A model generated the notes under the pieces. The model saw nothing but the letters and a program-made list of their open reading frames with translations. It was not told where the DNA came from and ran no database searches. Both the position numbers and the translations under genes were made by a program. A DNA stretch of 64,000 nt from Murinocardiopsis flavida (GTDB lineage Bacteria > Actinomycetota > Actinomycetes > Streptosporangiales > Streptosporangiaceae), in contig NZ_PYGA01000002.1 of assembly GCF_003014485.1 (NCBI RefSeq), positions 248,001-312,000 on the forward strand, written 5' to 3'. This document shows positions 1 through 9,100 of the stretch, piece by piece; position 1 is the stretch's first letter, and each line of letters opens with the position of its first letter.

Positions 1-1
1 G

Positions 2-187
2 CGCCGCGCGCCTCACCTGGGCGCGCTGCCGCGCCTGGTGGACTACCCGCGGCTCAACAGGGAGCTGCGCGCGCTCGCCTCGGCGATCCGGGTCGCCGCG
101 GCGGAGGACGAGCGCGCGGCTCGGCGCGCGCAGGAACGGCTAGAGGACGAGGAGTCGGCGACGTCCGAGGTCTCCGGCGACCGGTGA
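2..187 (+). CDS. C-terminal end of an unidentified protein (partial)
   Basis: The window opens inside a frame that ends at TGA 185-187, leaving about 61 codons. The visible tail starts with a short hydrophobic and leucine-rich stretch (LPRLVDYPRLNRELRALASA) and becomes strongly charged (alternating Glu, Asp and Arg) towards the stop, which looks like an amphipathic helix followed by a soluble tail. G/C at third positions is very high, as expected for a real gene here. I do not recognise the family; the start lies outside the window. Confidence 0.5.
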   Translation, partial: RRAPHLGALPRLVDYPRLNRELRALASAIRVAAAEDERAARRAQERLEDEESATSEVSGDR

Positions 188-269
188 TTCGCCGGATCCG
201 TAACGGCGGCCATCCTCACCGGGGCGCCGCTCAACTGCCATGAGGCTCACGGATGTCGGAAAGCAAGCG

Positions 270-1040
270 CTACTCGGCTTCGCCGGAGAAGCCGTAGTAC
301 AGCCCGAGGCCCGGAATGGGCAGTCCCATAGGCAGCCGAGGACCGAAAAGGTCGGGCACGGCGGCGTCCCAGTCCACGGCCTCGTTATCGAGGTGCTGGC
401 CGAGGTCGATCGAGTTCGTCTCGGAACCGTGCTCGTACACGGTCAGAGTGAGGTCGCCGAACCCGTCCTCGGACAGCGCGAGCCACTGACCACAGGCCCA
501 GCGGATCTCCTCGGCGTCGCACGCGACGATGCTCGCGCAGTGCCGCACGGATCCGCTCCATGTCTCGTCTTCCAGCACATAGAAGCTGTACCCGGCCGCC
601 GGGGCGGGCTCGGCGGGCCTGGCGCGTAAACCGAGCAGCACGGCCAACTCGTCCAATCCAGCCTCGACGTGGTCATGAGGGCCGGCCGCGCGTATCCGGT
701 CGTACAGCTCTTTTGTCTCGCTGTGTCGTCGGCTGACGGTGTCCTCGTCCTGCCCGTACTCCGCCAGGACGTCGGGATCCATCTCCAGCATGGCCTCCCA
801 GTAGGAGTTCTGCTGGGCCAGACGCCCGGTTAGCAGCATCAAAGCCGCGATGTCATCGGGATGTGCCTCCACGGCGGCACGCAGCCAGCGCTCCTCGGGC
901 CAAGTCGGGTTGAAGGCATCGGACTCCGACGGGTCCGCTGCCGTCAGGCACAGCAACTGCCCCAGCTTCAGCGCGGCTTGAGCATCGCCCGCAGTCGCCA
1001 TGCTCCGCAGTTGTGCGACCGTCTCGTCGGTGATCTTCAT
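270..1040 (-). CDS. hypothetical protein, 256 aa, TPR-like N-terminus
   Basis: Family not recognised. The first half (about residues 1-130) is helical, with a SEL1/TPR-like pattern (AGDAQAALKLGQLL, then WLRAAVEAHPDDIAALMLL). The second half is rich in acidic and aromatic residues and probably beta-rich (SFYVLEDETWSG, IRWACGQWLALSEDGFGDL). No signal peptide or membrane segment is visible, so it is probably cytoplasmic. It starts at ATG 1040 and is flanked by noncoding sequence, so it looks monocistronic. Its third-position GC is a little lower than that of its neighbours. Confidence 0.6.
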   Translation of the reverse strand: MKITDETVAQLRSMATAGDAQAALKLGQLLCLTAADPSESDAFNPTWPEERWLRAAVEAHPDDIAALMLLTGRLAQQNSYWEAMLEMDPDVLAEYGQDEDTVSRRHSETKELYDRIRAAGPHDHVEAGLDELAVLLGLRARPAEPAPAAGYSFYVLEDETWSGSVRHCASIVACDAEEIRWACGQWLALSEDGFGDLTLTVYEHGSETNSIDLGQHLDNEAVDWDAAVPDLFGPRLPMGLPIPGLGLYYGFSGEAE

Positions 1041-1618
1041 GGGCAGACGCTACAACCCGCCACTGGCACAAACGAGACCTTCCAGTACTGGCCCCAGCAA
1101 CGCCAAGAGCGAGGGAACCAACGCGTGATCAAGCTCGTCTTGCCGTGCTGCCAACGGATTCATGAATCCGGCCGATCGGCACCTACGGGAACGCTTCGTC
1201 ACTACCCGCCGAGCACGCGAACAGCTCCACACCGCACAATTTCGATTACCCGCGTCGGCGGCGGTTGTCCACGCCGAGGCTGCACGCTCCGTCAGTCTCG
1301 ACTCCGGGAGACCGCCGCCGAGTCCGTTTCATCCCGAGGACATCGAGAAGGAAGTGGCTGCCTTTCCCCACCTGCCGCCCTTGGCGCCCCCTTTCCCGCA
1401 GAACAACCGCATGCCGCCCGGCGACAAGACCGCCCCGCAAGCCGGAGCCGCCTGGTAGGGGAGTCGGGGCGCGCGTGCCGTCCTCGGATTCTTCCGCCGT
1501 GCGCCTTCTCGAATTTGTACTTCTTCGGGCGATTGGCGTCGTTTGGGTGCGGGTTTCCCATTTTCGAGAAGTGGTCAGAATCGGGGGTGTGTCGCGGTAA
1601 CGTTCGAGGTCAACAAGA
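1041..1618. other. gap without a convincing gene; possible CRISPR leader at its end
   Basis: The frames across this stretch have poor codon bias and no ribosome-binding sites. The last 120 bases (about 1500-1618) are less GC-rich than their surroundings and run directly into the first CRISPR-type repeat, so they could be the remains of a leader. Nothing else is recognised. Confidence 0.4.
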
Positions 1619-1707
1619 GTGCTCCCCGCACACGCGGGGATGGACCCTGGTAGGCGATCGGCATCCGGTACTTCCGGTCGTGCTCCCCGCGCATGCGGGG
1701 GTTGGTC
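1619..1707 (+). CRISPR. minimal type I-E CRISPR remnant: two repeats, one spacer
   Basis: Two 28-bp copies at 1619-1646 and 1680-1707 both begin GTGCTCCCCGC and contain the GC-rich palindrome followed by CGGGG typical of type I-E repeats in actinomycetes. They are separated by a 33-bp unique spacer (1647-1679), giving the 61-bp period of I-E arrays. The copies differ at about five positions, the second being the more altered at its 3' end (GTTGGTC instead of ATGGACC), as expected for a terminal degenerate repeat. No cas gene lies in the window. Confidence 0.75.
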
Positions 1708-1730
1708 GGGGGCAGCGGTGCGGCGTGCTG

Positions 1731-2402
1731 CTAGTCCTCGATGATCGCGAAGGCGCGGACGGGGAAGGTGCCCAGGCCGCGGACCTTCACTGGGACGGCG
1801 AAGAACCGGAAACCCGAGGTGGGCAGTTCGCCGAGCAGACACAGGTGCTCGACCACGGGGATGCCCGCTGCGAGCAGGACGGTGTGGGCCGGGCGCGCCC
1901 CTTCGCCCTCTGGTGCGGTGTTGTCGATGTTCACCGAGTCGATGCCCACCAGGGTCGCCCCGCCGTCGGCGAGCGTCTTCGCGGCGTCCTCCGTGACGTA
2001 GGGGTGGCCCTGCGCCGCGTACTCCTCGGTGCGCCAGGTGCGGTCCCACCCGGTGCGCACCAGCACGGCCTTTCCTGCGACGTCCACGCCGTCGAACGCC
2101 TCGGGGCCCACGGCCGGACCCGGGGCGTCGACCACGACCCCGTCGAGGTCGGCGACGCGCTCCAGGTCGAGGTCTGCGACGTCGGAGCCGTCGCGGAACC
2201 GGTGCGCGGGGGTGTCGAGGTAGGTGCCCGTGTTGGCGACCATGGAGATCCGGCCGATGTGGAACTCGGTGTCGGCCGCGTAGGTCGCGCGGGACTCGTC
2301 GAAGGTCAGGTGGTCGCCGATCTGTGGCCCCGGCAGGCCCGGGTAGGTCGTCATCCCGTCGACAATCTGGTGGCTGACGTCGACCATCCGCGTCCGTGTC
2401 AC
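1731..2402 (-). CDS. cyclase-family (kynurenine formamidase-like) protein
   Basis: This is a metal-dependent hydrolase fold of the cyclase/KynB family (PF04199), 223 aa, which is normal length. The N-terminal VDVSHQIVDGMTTYPG and the central motif ending in TYLDTPAHRF are typical. In the classical motif H-x-G-T-H-x-D-x-P-x-H, the first two histidines are metal ligands; here they are Asn57 and Tyr61, with only Asp63 and His67 kept. The substrate is unknown. I chose GTG 2402 because GAGGG lies 7 nt upstream; GTG 2423 and ATG 2387 are alternatives. It lies next to the CRISPR remnant and is divergent from the acyltransferase gene. Confidence 0.8.
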   Translation of the reverse strand: MTRTRMVDVSHQIVDGMTTYPGLPGPQIGDHLTFDESRATYAADTEFHIGRISMVANTGTYLDTPAHRFRDGSDVADLDLERVADLDGVVVDAPGPAVGPEAFDGVDVAGKAVLVRTGWDRTWRTEEYAAQGHPYVTEDAAKTLADGGATLVGIDSVNIDNTAPEGEGARPAHTVLLAAGIPVVEHLCLLGELPTSGFRFFAVPVKVRGLGTFPVRAFAIIED

Positions 2403-2630
2403 TGCGCTGCCCTCATCTCTCACGCCGTATCGCCTGTCGTCAAGTGCCGACCCGCTGGGTGGAGCCGGGCGCGGACCCGCGGGCCCGGCACCTCTCGCCG
2501 GACTCTAGCGTGTGAGGCGCACGTCACGGTGGGGATCCAGAGCCGAATCCACTGGTCGGCCCCGCTAGGCTCGACATTCGGCGCCCGGCCGGCGGGCCGC
2601 CGCGGACGCGACGAGAGGGTGGCGACGACA

Positions 2631-3374
2631 GTGACGCTGTACGGGCTCGCCAAGGCGGTCATCGCCCCGGTCACCAGAGCCCTGTGGCCGATCGAGGTGG
2701 AGGGCGTCGAACACGTCCCCGCGTCCGGCCCCGTGATCCTCGCGTGCAACCACCTGTCCAACATCGACCCGCTGTTCATCGGCGTGGTCACGCCGCGCGA
2801 GGTCGCGTTCATCGCCAAGCGCGAGCTGTTCGCCGAGGGCAACCTCGCCCAGCGGCTCTTCACCCGCGCGCTGCGCGCCATCGGCCAGTTGTCGGTGGAC
2901 CGCCGCCCCGGGCAGAGCTCCCAGGAGGCGATGGACGACAGCCTCGCGGCGCTGAAGGGCGGGCAGGTGTTCGGGATCTTCCCCGAGGGCACCCGCTCCC
3001 CCGACGGCAGGCTGCACCGGGGCCAGACCGGACTCGCCTGGCTGGCGCTGACGGCCGGCGCCCCCGTGGTGCCGATGGCGCTGACCGGTACCAGCCGGAT
3101 CCTGCCGAGCGGCCGCCGCATCCCGGCGCTGCGCAGGGTCGGCGTCCGGTTCGGTGCGCCGGTGGACCTCTCGCCGTGGCAGGGCGAGGCGGCGAAGGCG
3201 CGGTCGCGCCGCGCGGCGACCGACGAGGTGATGGCCGCCATCCAGAAACTGTCGGGCCAGGAGCAGGTGCCCCGGTTCGCGTCGTCGGTCAAGGCCGAGC
3301 TGAACGCCGCCGCGGCGGACCGGGCGCGCCCCGGACGCGGCCGCCGGGGCGGGTCGGGTGAGCAACGCCGTTGA
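2631..3374 (+). CDS. plsC: 1-acyl-sn-glycerol-3-phosphate acyltransferase
   Basis: It transfers an acyl chain to lysophosphatidic acid to make phosphatidic acid for membrane phospholipids. The 247-aa protein has the four acyltransferase blocks in order: NHLSNID (catalytic His41 and Asp46, HX4D), a GQLSVDR block, FPEGTRS, and the VVPMAL block. The hydrophobic N-terminus should attach it to the inner face of the membrane. GTG 2631 is preferred because GAGAGGG at 2613-2619 is well spaced from it; GTG 2619 is too close. The Arg/Gly-rich last 30 residues look disordered. The gene appears to be transcribed alone. Confidence 0.88.
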   Translation: MTLYGLAKAVIAPVTRALWPIEVEGVEHVPASGPVILACNHLSNIDPLFIGVVTPREVAFIAKRELFAEGNLAQRLFTRALRAIGQLSVDRRPGQSSQEAMDDSLAALKGGQVFGIFPEGTRSPDGRLHRGQTGLAWLALTAGAPVVPMALTGTSRILPSGRRIPALRRVGVRFGAPVDLSPWQGEAAKARSRRAATDEVMAAIQKLSGQEQVPRFASSVKAELNAAAADRARPGRGRRGGSGEQRR

Positions 3375-3840
3375 CTGACATGGCGAGACTGACCTGGCGA
3401 GTTCGCACTGGTCCCGGGCCCTGTGCAGCTCAGCACCCTTGAAGGCAGCGGCCCGGGGCTTGGGGTCTGGAGCCTCACCCGCGCCGTGGTGCTTCGTGCC
3501 GCCGGGTGCTTCGCAGCCGCGACGGCAGCCCACCCCCTGCCGGCGGGCCATGAAGGACACCAGGGACACCGGGGCACCCGGGGCACCAGGGTCGTGAAAC
3601 CGCCCGCGCACACGGCGTCGTCGGCCGGGTGAGTAACGCCACAGCCGATTCCGGCCAGGAACACCGCCCGTAGGGCGTTGGCTGTAGGGAGAAGGTCGCA
3701 CTGCGGCCTCCTGTCCCGATCCGCGGCGCGGGGGCTCCGCCCCTGCCTCCCCCGCCGACGGCCCGCAACGGTGTGTGAGCCGTGTGGTTGTGCACACATC
3801 GAGTGGACCGAGTTGAGTATCCACTCCAGGATCGAATAAA
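3375..3840. other. intergenic gap with short repeats
   Basis: No frame here is convincing. It holds a stem-loop-type repeat at 3498-3538 that recurs at 14098-14138. Near 3556-3595 there is a run of short direct repeats built on GGGACACC, GGGGCACC and GGGGCACCAGGG. Confidence 0.5.
3498..3538 (+). repeat. dispersed intergenic repeat, copy 1
   Basis: A 41-bp sequence centred on GGGTGCTTCGCAGCCGCGAC; the other copy at 14098-14138 differs at two positions. The full copy near 14.1 kb is the loop and right arm of a stem-loop. Here the matching left arm is missing, so only part of the element remains. Confidence 0.6.
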
Positions 3841-3859
3841 TTAGGTTAGCCTTCCCTGA
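3841..3859 (+). promoter_or_regulatory. DtxR/IdeR-type iron box upstream of fprA
   Basis: TTAGGTTAGCCTTCCCTGA matches the actinobacterial iron-box consensus TTAGGTTAGSCTWACCTAA at 17 of 19 positions. It lies 79 bp before the fprA start, where a promoter would be, and is preceded by an AT-rich run (ATCGAATAAA). I infer repression by an iron-loaded DtxR-family regulator (IdeR or DmdR). Confidence 0.75.
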
Positions 3860-3938
3860 TTTCGCGTGTCCGTCTGTGGAGCGCGAGAACAGGCCCCTCG
3901 ACCACGGCGCCCGCCGGCCGCCCGAGATGGAGTTGTCA

Positions 3939-5309
3939 ATGACGCGTCCACTGCGCGTGGGAATCGTCGGATCAGGTCCCGCCGGGATCTACACAGCAGA
4001 CCTGCTGACCAAAGACGACACCCTTGCTGCCGAGGACACGCAGGTCAGCATCGACATCCTCGACAAGCTGCCCTCGCCCTACGGCCTGGTGCGCTACGGC
4101 GTGGCGCCAGACCACCCCCGCATCAAGCAGATCCAAGGCGCCCTGCACAAGGTCCTCGACAAGCCGCAGATCCGCTTCCTCGGCAACGTCGAGTACGGCG
4201 TCGACCTGAAGCTCGACGACCTGCGCCGCCATTACGACGCTGTGGTCTTCGCCACCGGCTCCGACCGCGACCGCGCCCTCGACCTGCCCGGCGCCGAACT
4301 GCCCGGCTGCCACGGCGCCGCCGACTTCGTGGCCTGGTACGACAGTCACCCCGACGTCACACCCGAATGGCGCGTCAACGGCACCGGCGTCGCCGTCATC
4401 GGCGCGGGCAACGTCGCGGTCGACGTCGCCCGCATCCTCGCCAAGGACGCCGGGGACCTCCTCTCCACCGACATCACCGACAACGTGCACCGCGACCTCG
4501 CGGCCAAGGACGTCACCGACGTCCACGTTTTCGCCCGGCGCGGCATCGCGCACGCCAAGTTCACCCCCATGGAGCTGCGCGAACTCGACAAGCAGCCCGG
4601 TGTCGAGGTCGTCGTCTACCCCGAGGACTTCGACATCGACGACGCCTGCGTGGCCGAGATCGAGTCCAACAACCACGCCAAGACCAACGTCAAGGTGCTC
4701 CAGAACTGGGCGATGCGCGACCCCAAGGGGCTGCCGCGCCGCCTGCACCTGCACTTCCTGCACCGCCCGGTCGAGGTACTCGGCGCCGACGGCGTCACCG
4801 GGCTGCGCACCGAGCGCATGGAGCTCGACGGCAACGGCGGCGTGCGCGGCACCGGCGAGTTCGTGGACCACGACGTCCAGGCCGTCTACCGCGCCATCGG
4901 CTACCTCGGATCGCCGCTCGCCGACCTGCCCTTCGACGCCGAGCGCGGCGTGCTGCCCAACGACGGCGGCCGCGTGCTCGACCTGGATGAGAACGCCATC
5001 TCCGGCGTCTACACCACGGGCTGGATCAAGCGCGGCCCGGTCGGCCTGATCGGCCACACCAAGGGCGACGCCCTGGAGACCGTCGGGAACCTGGTGGCCG
5101 ACCGCCCCGGCCTGGCGCCCGCCGAGGAGCCGGAGCCCGAGGCGTTCCTGCGGCTGCTGGACGAACGCCGCGTCCCCTACACCACGTGGGAGGGCTGGCA
5201 GCGCCTCGAAGCCCACGAGGCGACCCTGGGAGAGCCGCACGGGCGCGCGCGGGTGAAGGTCCTCACCCGCACCGAGATGACCCGCGTCGCCCGCGGAGAG
5301 GACGCCTGA
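3939..5309 (+). CDS. fprA: ferredoxin/flavodoxin--NADP+ reductase, FprA type
   Basis: This FAD enzyme moves electrons between NADPH and ferredoxin, related to adrenodoxin reductase. At 456 aa it matches mycobacterial FprA. The FAD-binding GSGPAGIYTADLL lies at residues 10-22. PSPYGLVRYGVAPDH follows, then a second dinucleotide-binding motif (VIGAGNVAVDVARIL) and a C-terminal GWIKRGPVGLIGHTKGDA typical of the family. ATG 3939 is chosen because GGAG at 3929-3932 is ideally spaced. An iron box upstream suggests iron-responsive expression, fitting a role in iron release or Fe-S metabolism. The cognate ferredoxin is not adjacent. Confidence 0.92.
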   Translation: MTRPLRVGIVGSGPAGIYTADLLTKDDTLAAEDTQVSIDILDKLPSPYGLVRYGVAPDHPRIKQIQGALHKVLDKPQIRFLGNVEYGVDLKLDDLRRHYDAVVFATGSDRDRALDLPGAELPGCHGAADFVAWYDSHPDVTPEWRVNGTGVAVIGAGNVAVDVARILAKDAGDLLSTDITDNVHRDLAAKDVTDVHVFARRGIAHAKFTPMELRELDKQPGVEVVVYPEDFDIDDACVAEIESNNHAKTNVKVLQNWAMRDPKGLPRRLHLHFLHRPVEVLGADGVTGLRTERMELDGNGGVRGTGEFVDHDVQAVYRAIGYLGSPLADLPFDAERGVLPNDGGRVLDLDENAISGVYTTGWIKRGPVGLIGHTKGDALETVGNLVADRPGLAPAEEPEPEAFLRLLDERRVPYTTWEGWQRLEAHEATLGEPHGRARVKVLTRTEMTRVARGEDA

Positions 5310-5348
5310 GGCGGCGGGGGTACCGGCCTGGCCTGTCCCAGTAAGGAT

Positions 5349-5757
5349 GTGCTTCGGCGGTCGCTGCTGCGCAGCCGCCTCGCAGCCCGGCCACTGCCCG
5401 CAGTGGCCGATGACGCCCTGTGCCCACCACCCCACAGCGACCGGCCGACCCGCCTCACCAGTCCGCCCGCCGCCGCAAAGTCGCGCTCGCGGCGGAGAGA
5501 GGCGTGCTCGCGACGATGAACACTGCGACGCAGCGGGTCAGCCGGGAGATGGGGCCACGGCGAGGCACGCAGCGAGGCCGCGAGACAGAACACCCTGCTC
5601 CATGGAGACAGAGCAAAGCCAGAACACCCTGATTCGTGAAGACAGCGCGAGGCCAAAACACCCTGGCCCATGGGGACAGAACGAGGCCAGAACACCCTGA
5701 TTCGTGGCGACAGGGCTAGGCTGCGAGGCGGCTGCGCAGCAGCGACCGCCGAAGCAC
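5349..5757. repeat. 409-bp segment bounded by perfect 39-bp inverted repeats
   Basis: The left arm 5349-5387 begins GTGCTTCGGCGGTCGCTGC. The right arm 5719-5757 is its exact reverse complement. Between them is noncoding sequence ending in four 34-bp tandem units. The outermost bases of the arms recur as a 50-bp palindrome at 24878-24927. The architecture is like a MITE or a pair of repetitive stem-loop elements. No transposase is present and I could not confirm a target-site duplication. Confidence 0.65.
5587..5722 (+). repeat. four tandem copies of a 34-bp unit
   Basis: Units at 5587-5620, 5621-5654, 5655-5688 and 5689-5722 share AAACACCCTG or GAACACCCTG near the start, GACAG in the middle and AGGCC or a close variant at the end. 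Units 1 and 3 carry CCATGG at the centre while units 2 and 4 carry ATTCGTG, so the array also has a 68-bp higher-order period. The last unit runs into the right 39-bp inverted repeat. Confidence 0.8.
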
Positions 5758-6128
5758 GTCCTCTTGGCCGGAATCCGGACCGGTACCCCAACGGCCATTG
5801 CGCTCGCCGCGCCTGGCAGCGGGGCGGGGCCGCGGCTGCGGCCCGATCCGGCCACGGCGCCTGAGCAGGCCGGTTCCCCGGCAGTGCGCCCTAAGCCCGC
5901 CGACCGGGCGGCGGGCTGCCCGGTGGCGGCACAGTGGCGGCGGGCGATCGGTTAGAGTCGCTGGTGGCCGGGCGCCCGGTACCCGCAGCGTTCCGCGGTC
6001 CCCCCGACTGCCTCGACCGTGCGGTATCCCGTACCGCCCCGGCCATTCCGATCCCCCGCCCCCGGATTCGCGCCACGGCGCCCGCGCGGGGGCGGCATCG
6101 ACACTGGCGAGGGGAAGGACGCTCAGGC
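5758..6128. other. noncoding leader region before the penicillin-binding protein
   Basis: No gene seen. Its first 30 bases (CTCTTGGCCGGAATCCGG and onwards) are the inverted equivalent of the flank of the palindrome near 24.86 kb, so the repeated element is longer than its palindromic core. A ribosome-binding site (AAGGA, 6115-6119) for the next gene lies at the end. Confidence 0.5.
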
Positions 6129-9100
6129 GTGGACGACCGCAGTAACCCGGAACGGGACGACCGGCCGAACCGGCCCGACTCCCCTGCCCCCCGGCCCCCG
6201 GGCCCGGCTCAGACGGGTTCGTTCGCCTCCTTCGGCGACCCCGACGGCCCCTACGTCTCCGACAGCCCGTACGGGCCCGGCAGCCCGTTCCCGCCGCCGC
6301 GCGAGACCGCCGCCGACGACCCGAGCCCCGACGACCTCGACTACCTGGACGACCCGGAGGACTTCGGGCCCTACCGGATCCCCAGCGGGCCGCCGGCCGG
6401 CGCGCAGGGCGGACCGCTGTCCGGCGGGCCGAGCTACCGCTCATCCACCCAGCCCTCGACCGACCAGGCCGGGCCGGGCGGCGACGAGCCCGCCGCCCCC
6501 TCCCGTCCCGACTCCCCGCCCCACACCGAGGACCGCACCGCGGTGGACGGGCCCGGCGGGGCGTGGAACGACGCACCCGCCGGGGCCTCCCCGGAGGCCA
6601 CGTCCGCCGCCCATGGCGGCGACCCCTTCGGTGGCGAGCCCTTCGGCGGCACGGGCTACCGGCAGCGCGAGCGGCCCGGTCACGACGACCAGTGGGCGGA
6701 GTCCGCACCGCAGGAGCGGCCATGGAGCGCGTCCGGGGACCACGGCGAGAGCCGGGACCTCGGTGCCGACCGCACCGCCGCATGGGACGACTCCCCCGCT
6801 CCCGCACGCCCCTGGGACCGGCCCGCCGACGCACAGCGGGCAGAACCGCCGCGCACCGACTCGTGGGACGACTCCGCCCCGCCTGCACGTCCGTGGGAAA
6901 CGTCCGCCTCCTACAGCGAGGGTCGGGACCTCGGTGCCGACCGCACCGCCGCATGGGACGAGGCCGCCCCGCCCGCACGCCCCTGGGAGACGTCCGCCTC
7001 CTACGGCGAGAGCCGGGACCTCGGCGCCGACCGCACCGCCGCATGGGACGACTCCCCCGCTCCCGCACGCCCCTGGGACCGGCCCGCCGACGCACAGCGG
7101 GCAGAACCGCCGCGCGCAGACGACCACTGGGCCGCTTCCGCCCGGCCCGGCGACGGCGCACCGCCCACCGACTACCCCGACCACCGCGCCGAGGCGGCTT
7201 CCGCCCCGTACGCGTGGGACCGCGGCGAGCAGCGCGACCCGTCCGGTGGCTACGGCGAGCAACGCGACCAGCCCACCGGCTACGGCGAGCAACGTGACCG
7301 ATCCGCCGGCTACGGCGAGCAGCAGCAGGAGCACGCGTGGGGGCACGCCGCGGACTCCGGCGAGCGGCGCGACCGCACCGGCGGCTACGGCGAGGCGTGG
7401 AGCGGCGCCCCGTCCGAGTCCCCCGACTGGGACCGGTCCGACCACTACACCGGGCAGCCGTCGGCCGCTGCGGCGGGACCCGGCGACCCATGGTCCGCCG
7501 AGCGCGCGCCCTACGGGGCCGCGCCCGGCGGCGGACACCCGCCGAGACGCACCGAGGCCGCGGCGCACGGCGCCGGAGCACCGCCCACCACCCCGCCCGA
7601 GGGCTTCGCGGCCCCCGCGGGACCGCACGAGCCTCGGCGCCGCTCCCGCAAACCGCTGGTCTTCGGCATCATCGGGACCTTCCTCGTGCTCGCCCTCATC
7701 GGCGGCGGGATCTCCTGGTACCTGCTCACTATGCCCGTTCCCGAGAAGGCGGCGCAGTCCTACGCCGACGCCTGGGCGTCCGGCGAGTACGCCGCGGTCG
7801 CCGACCTCGCCACCGGATCCGGCGTCGAGAAGGCGTACAAGCAGGTCGACGACAACCTCGGCGTGGAGAAGACCACGGTGACCCTCGGCGACACCGCCGA
7901 GACCGACAGCGGGGCGAGCACCCCGTACACCGTGAAGCAGAAGCTGAGCAACGCCGGCACCTGGAGCTACAAGGGCGAGCTGCCGCTGAAACGCGTCGAA
8001 GGGGGCGAGTGGAAGGTCGACTTCACCCCCGCCGCCATCCACCCCGAGCTCGGCGACGGCAAGACCCTCGACCGCGCCAACAAGTGGGGCAAGCGCGGCG
8101 CCATCCTCGCCGCCGACGGCTCCCGCCTCGACACCGACGACGCCACCGGGTCCGTGAAGATGCTGACCGGGCAGATGGGCAAGGCCGGCAAGAAGGACCT
8201 GAAGAAGCTCGGACCCGCTTACCGCGAAGGCGACCCCACCGGCAAGACCGGCATCCAGAAGTCCCAGGAAGAGCAGCTGGCCGGGACCGCCACCACCGTC
8301 ATCCAGGCCGTCGCGGCCGACGGCGGGAAGGGCAAGCCCAGCGAGGTCGGCGCCATCAAGGGCAGCAACGGCAAGGACGTGCAGACCGCCATCGACCCCG
8401 CCGTGCAGAAGGCGGCCGCCGGGGCGATCGTGAACGAGTCCAAGCCCACCGCGCTGGTGGCGGTCCGCCCGTCCAGCGGGGAGGTGCTGGCGGCGGCGAA
8501 CGTCCCCGGCGGGTACAACAGGGCACTGGAGGGGCGCTACCCCGCAGGGTCCACCTTCAAGATCATCTCCTATGAGGCGCTGTTCGCGTCGGGCATGGGC
8601 ATGGGCGACGCGATGTCCTGCCCCAAGGGCACCAAGGTCGACGGCTGGCCGTTCAAGAACGCGGGCGACGCCGCCTACGGCAAGCAGAGCGTCACCGAGG
8701 CGTTCGCGACGTCCTGCAACACCGCCTTGGTGCAGAAGGTCGACGAGCTCCTCGACGCCGACGGGTTCATGAAGGCCGCGACCACGTTCGGGGTCAACTC
8801 CGACCTGAAGCCCGGCCTGCCCGTCTTCGACCCGACCCTGCCCAAGCCCGACAGCACCACCCTGCTGGCCGCGACCAGCCTCGGGCAGGGGAAGTTGCAG
8901 ACCACGCCGCTGCACATGGCCAGCGTCGCCGCCGCCGTCGCCGACGGCACGTGGCGCTCCCCCGTGGTCGTCACCTCGCCGGAGGTGTCCGGCCAGCCCG
9001 AGGCCACCAAGGTCAAGGGCGCGGAGAACCTGCGCGGGATGATGCGGTCCGTGGTCACCGACGGCACGGCCAAGGACGTCGGCTTCGGCGCCGGGGTCCA

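Noticed and set aside
861..2630. Long frame running into plsC from upstream
   Set aside because: The upstream part has no acyltransferase similarity, crosses the CRISPR repeats, and lies antisense to the cyclase gene; the real gene begins at 2631.
5347..5700. 117-codon frame inside the inverted-repeat segment
   Set aside because: Made of tandem repeats and the repeat arm; no start signals and no conserved composition.
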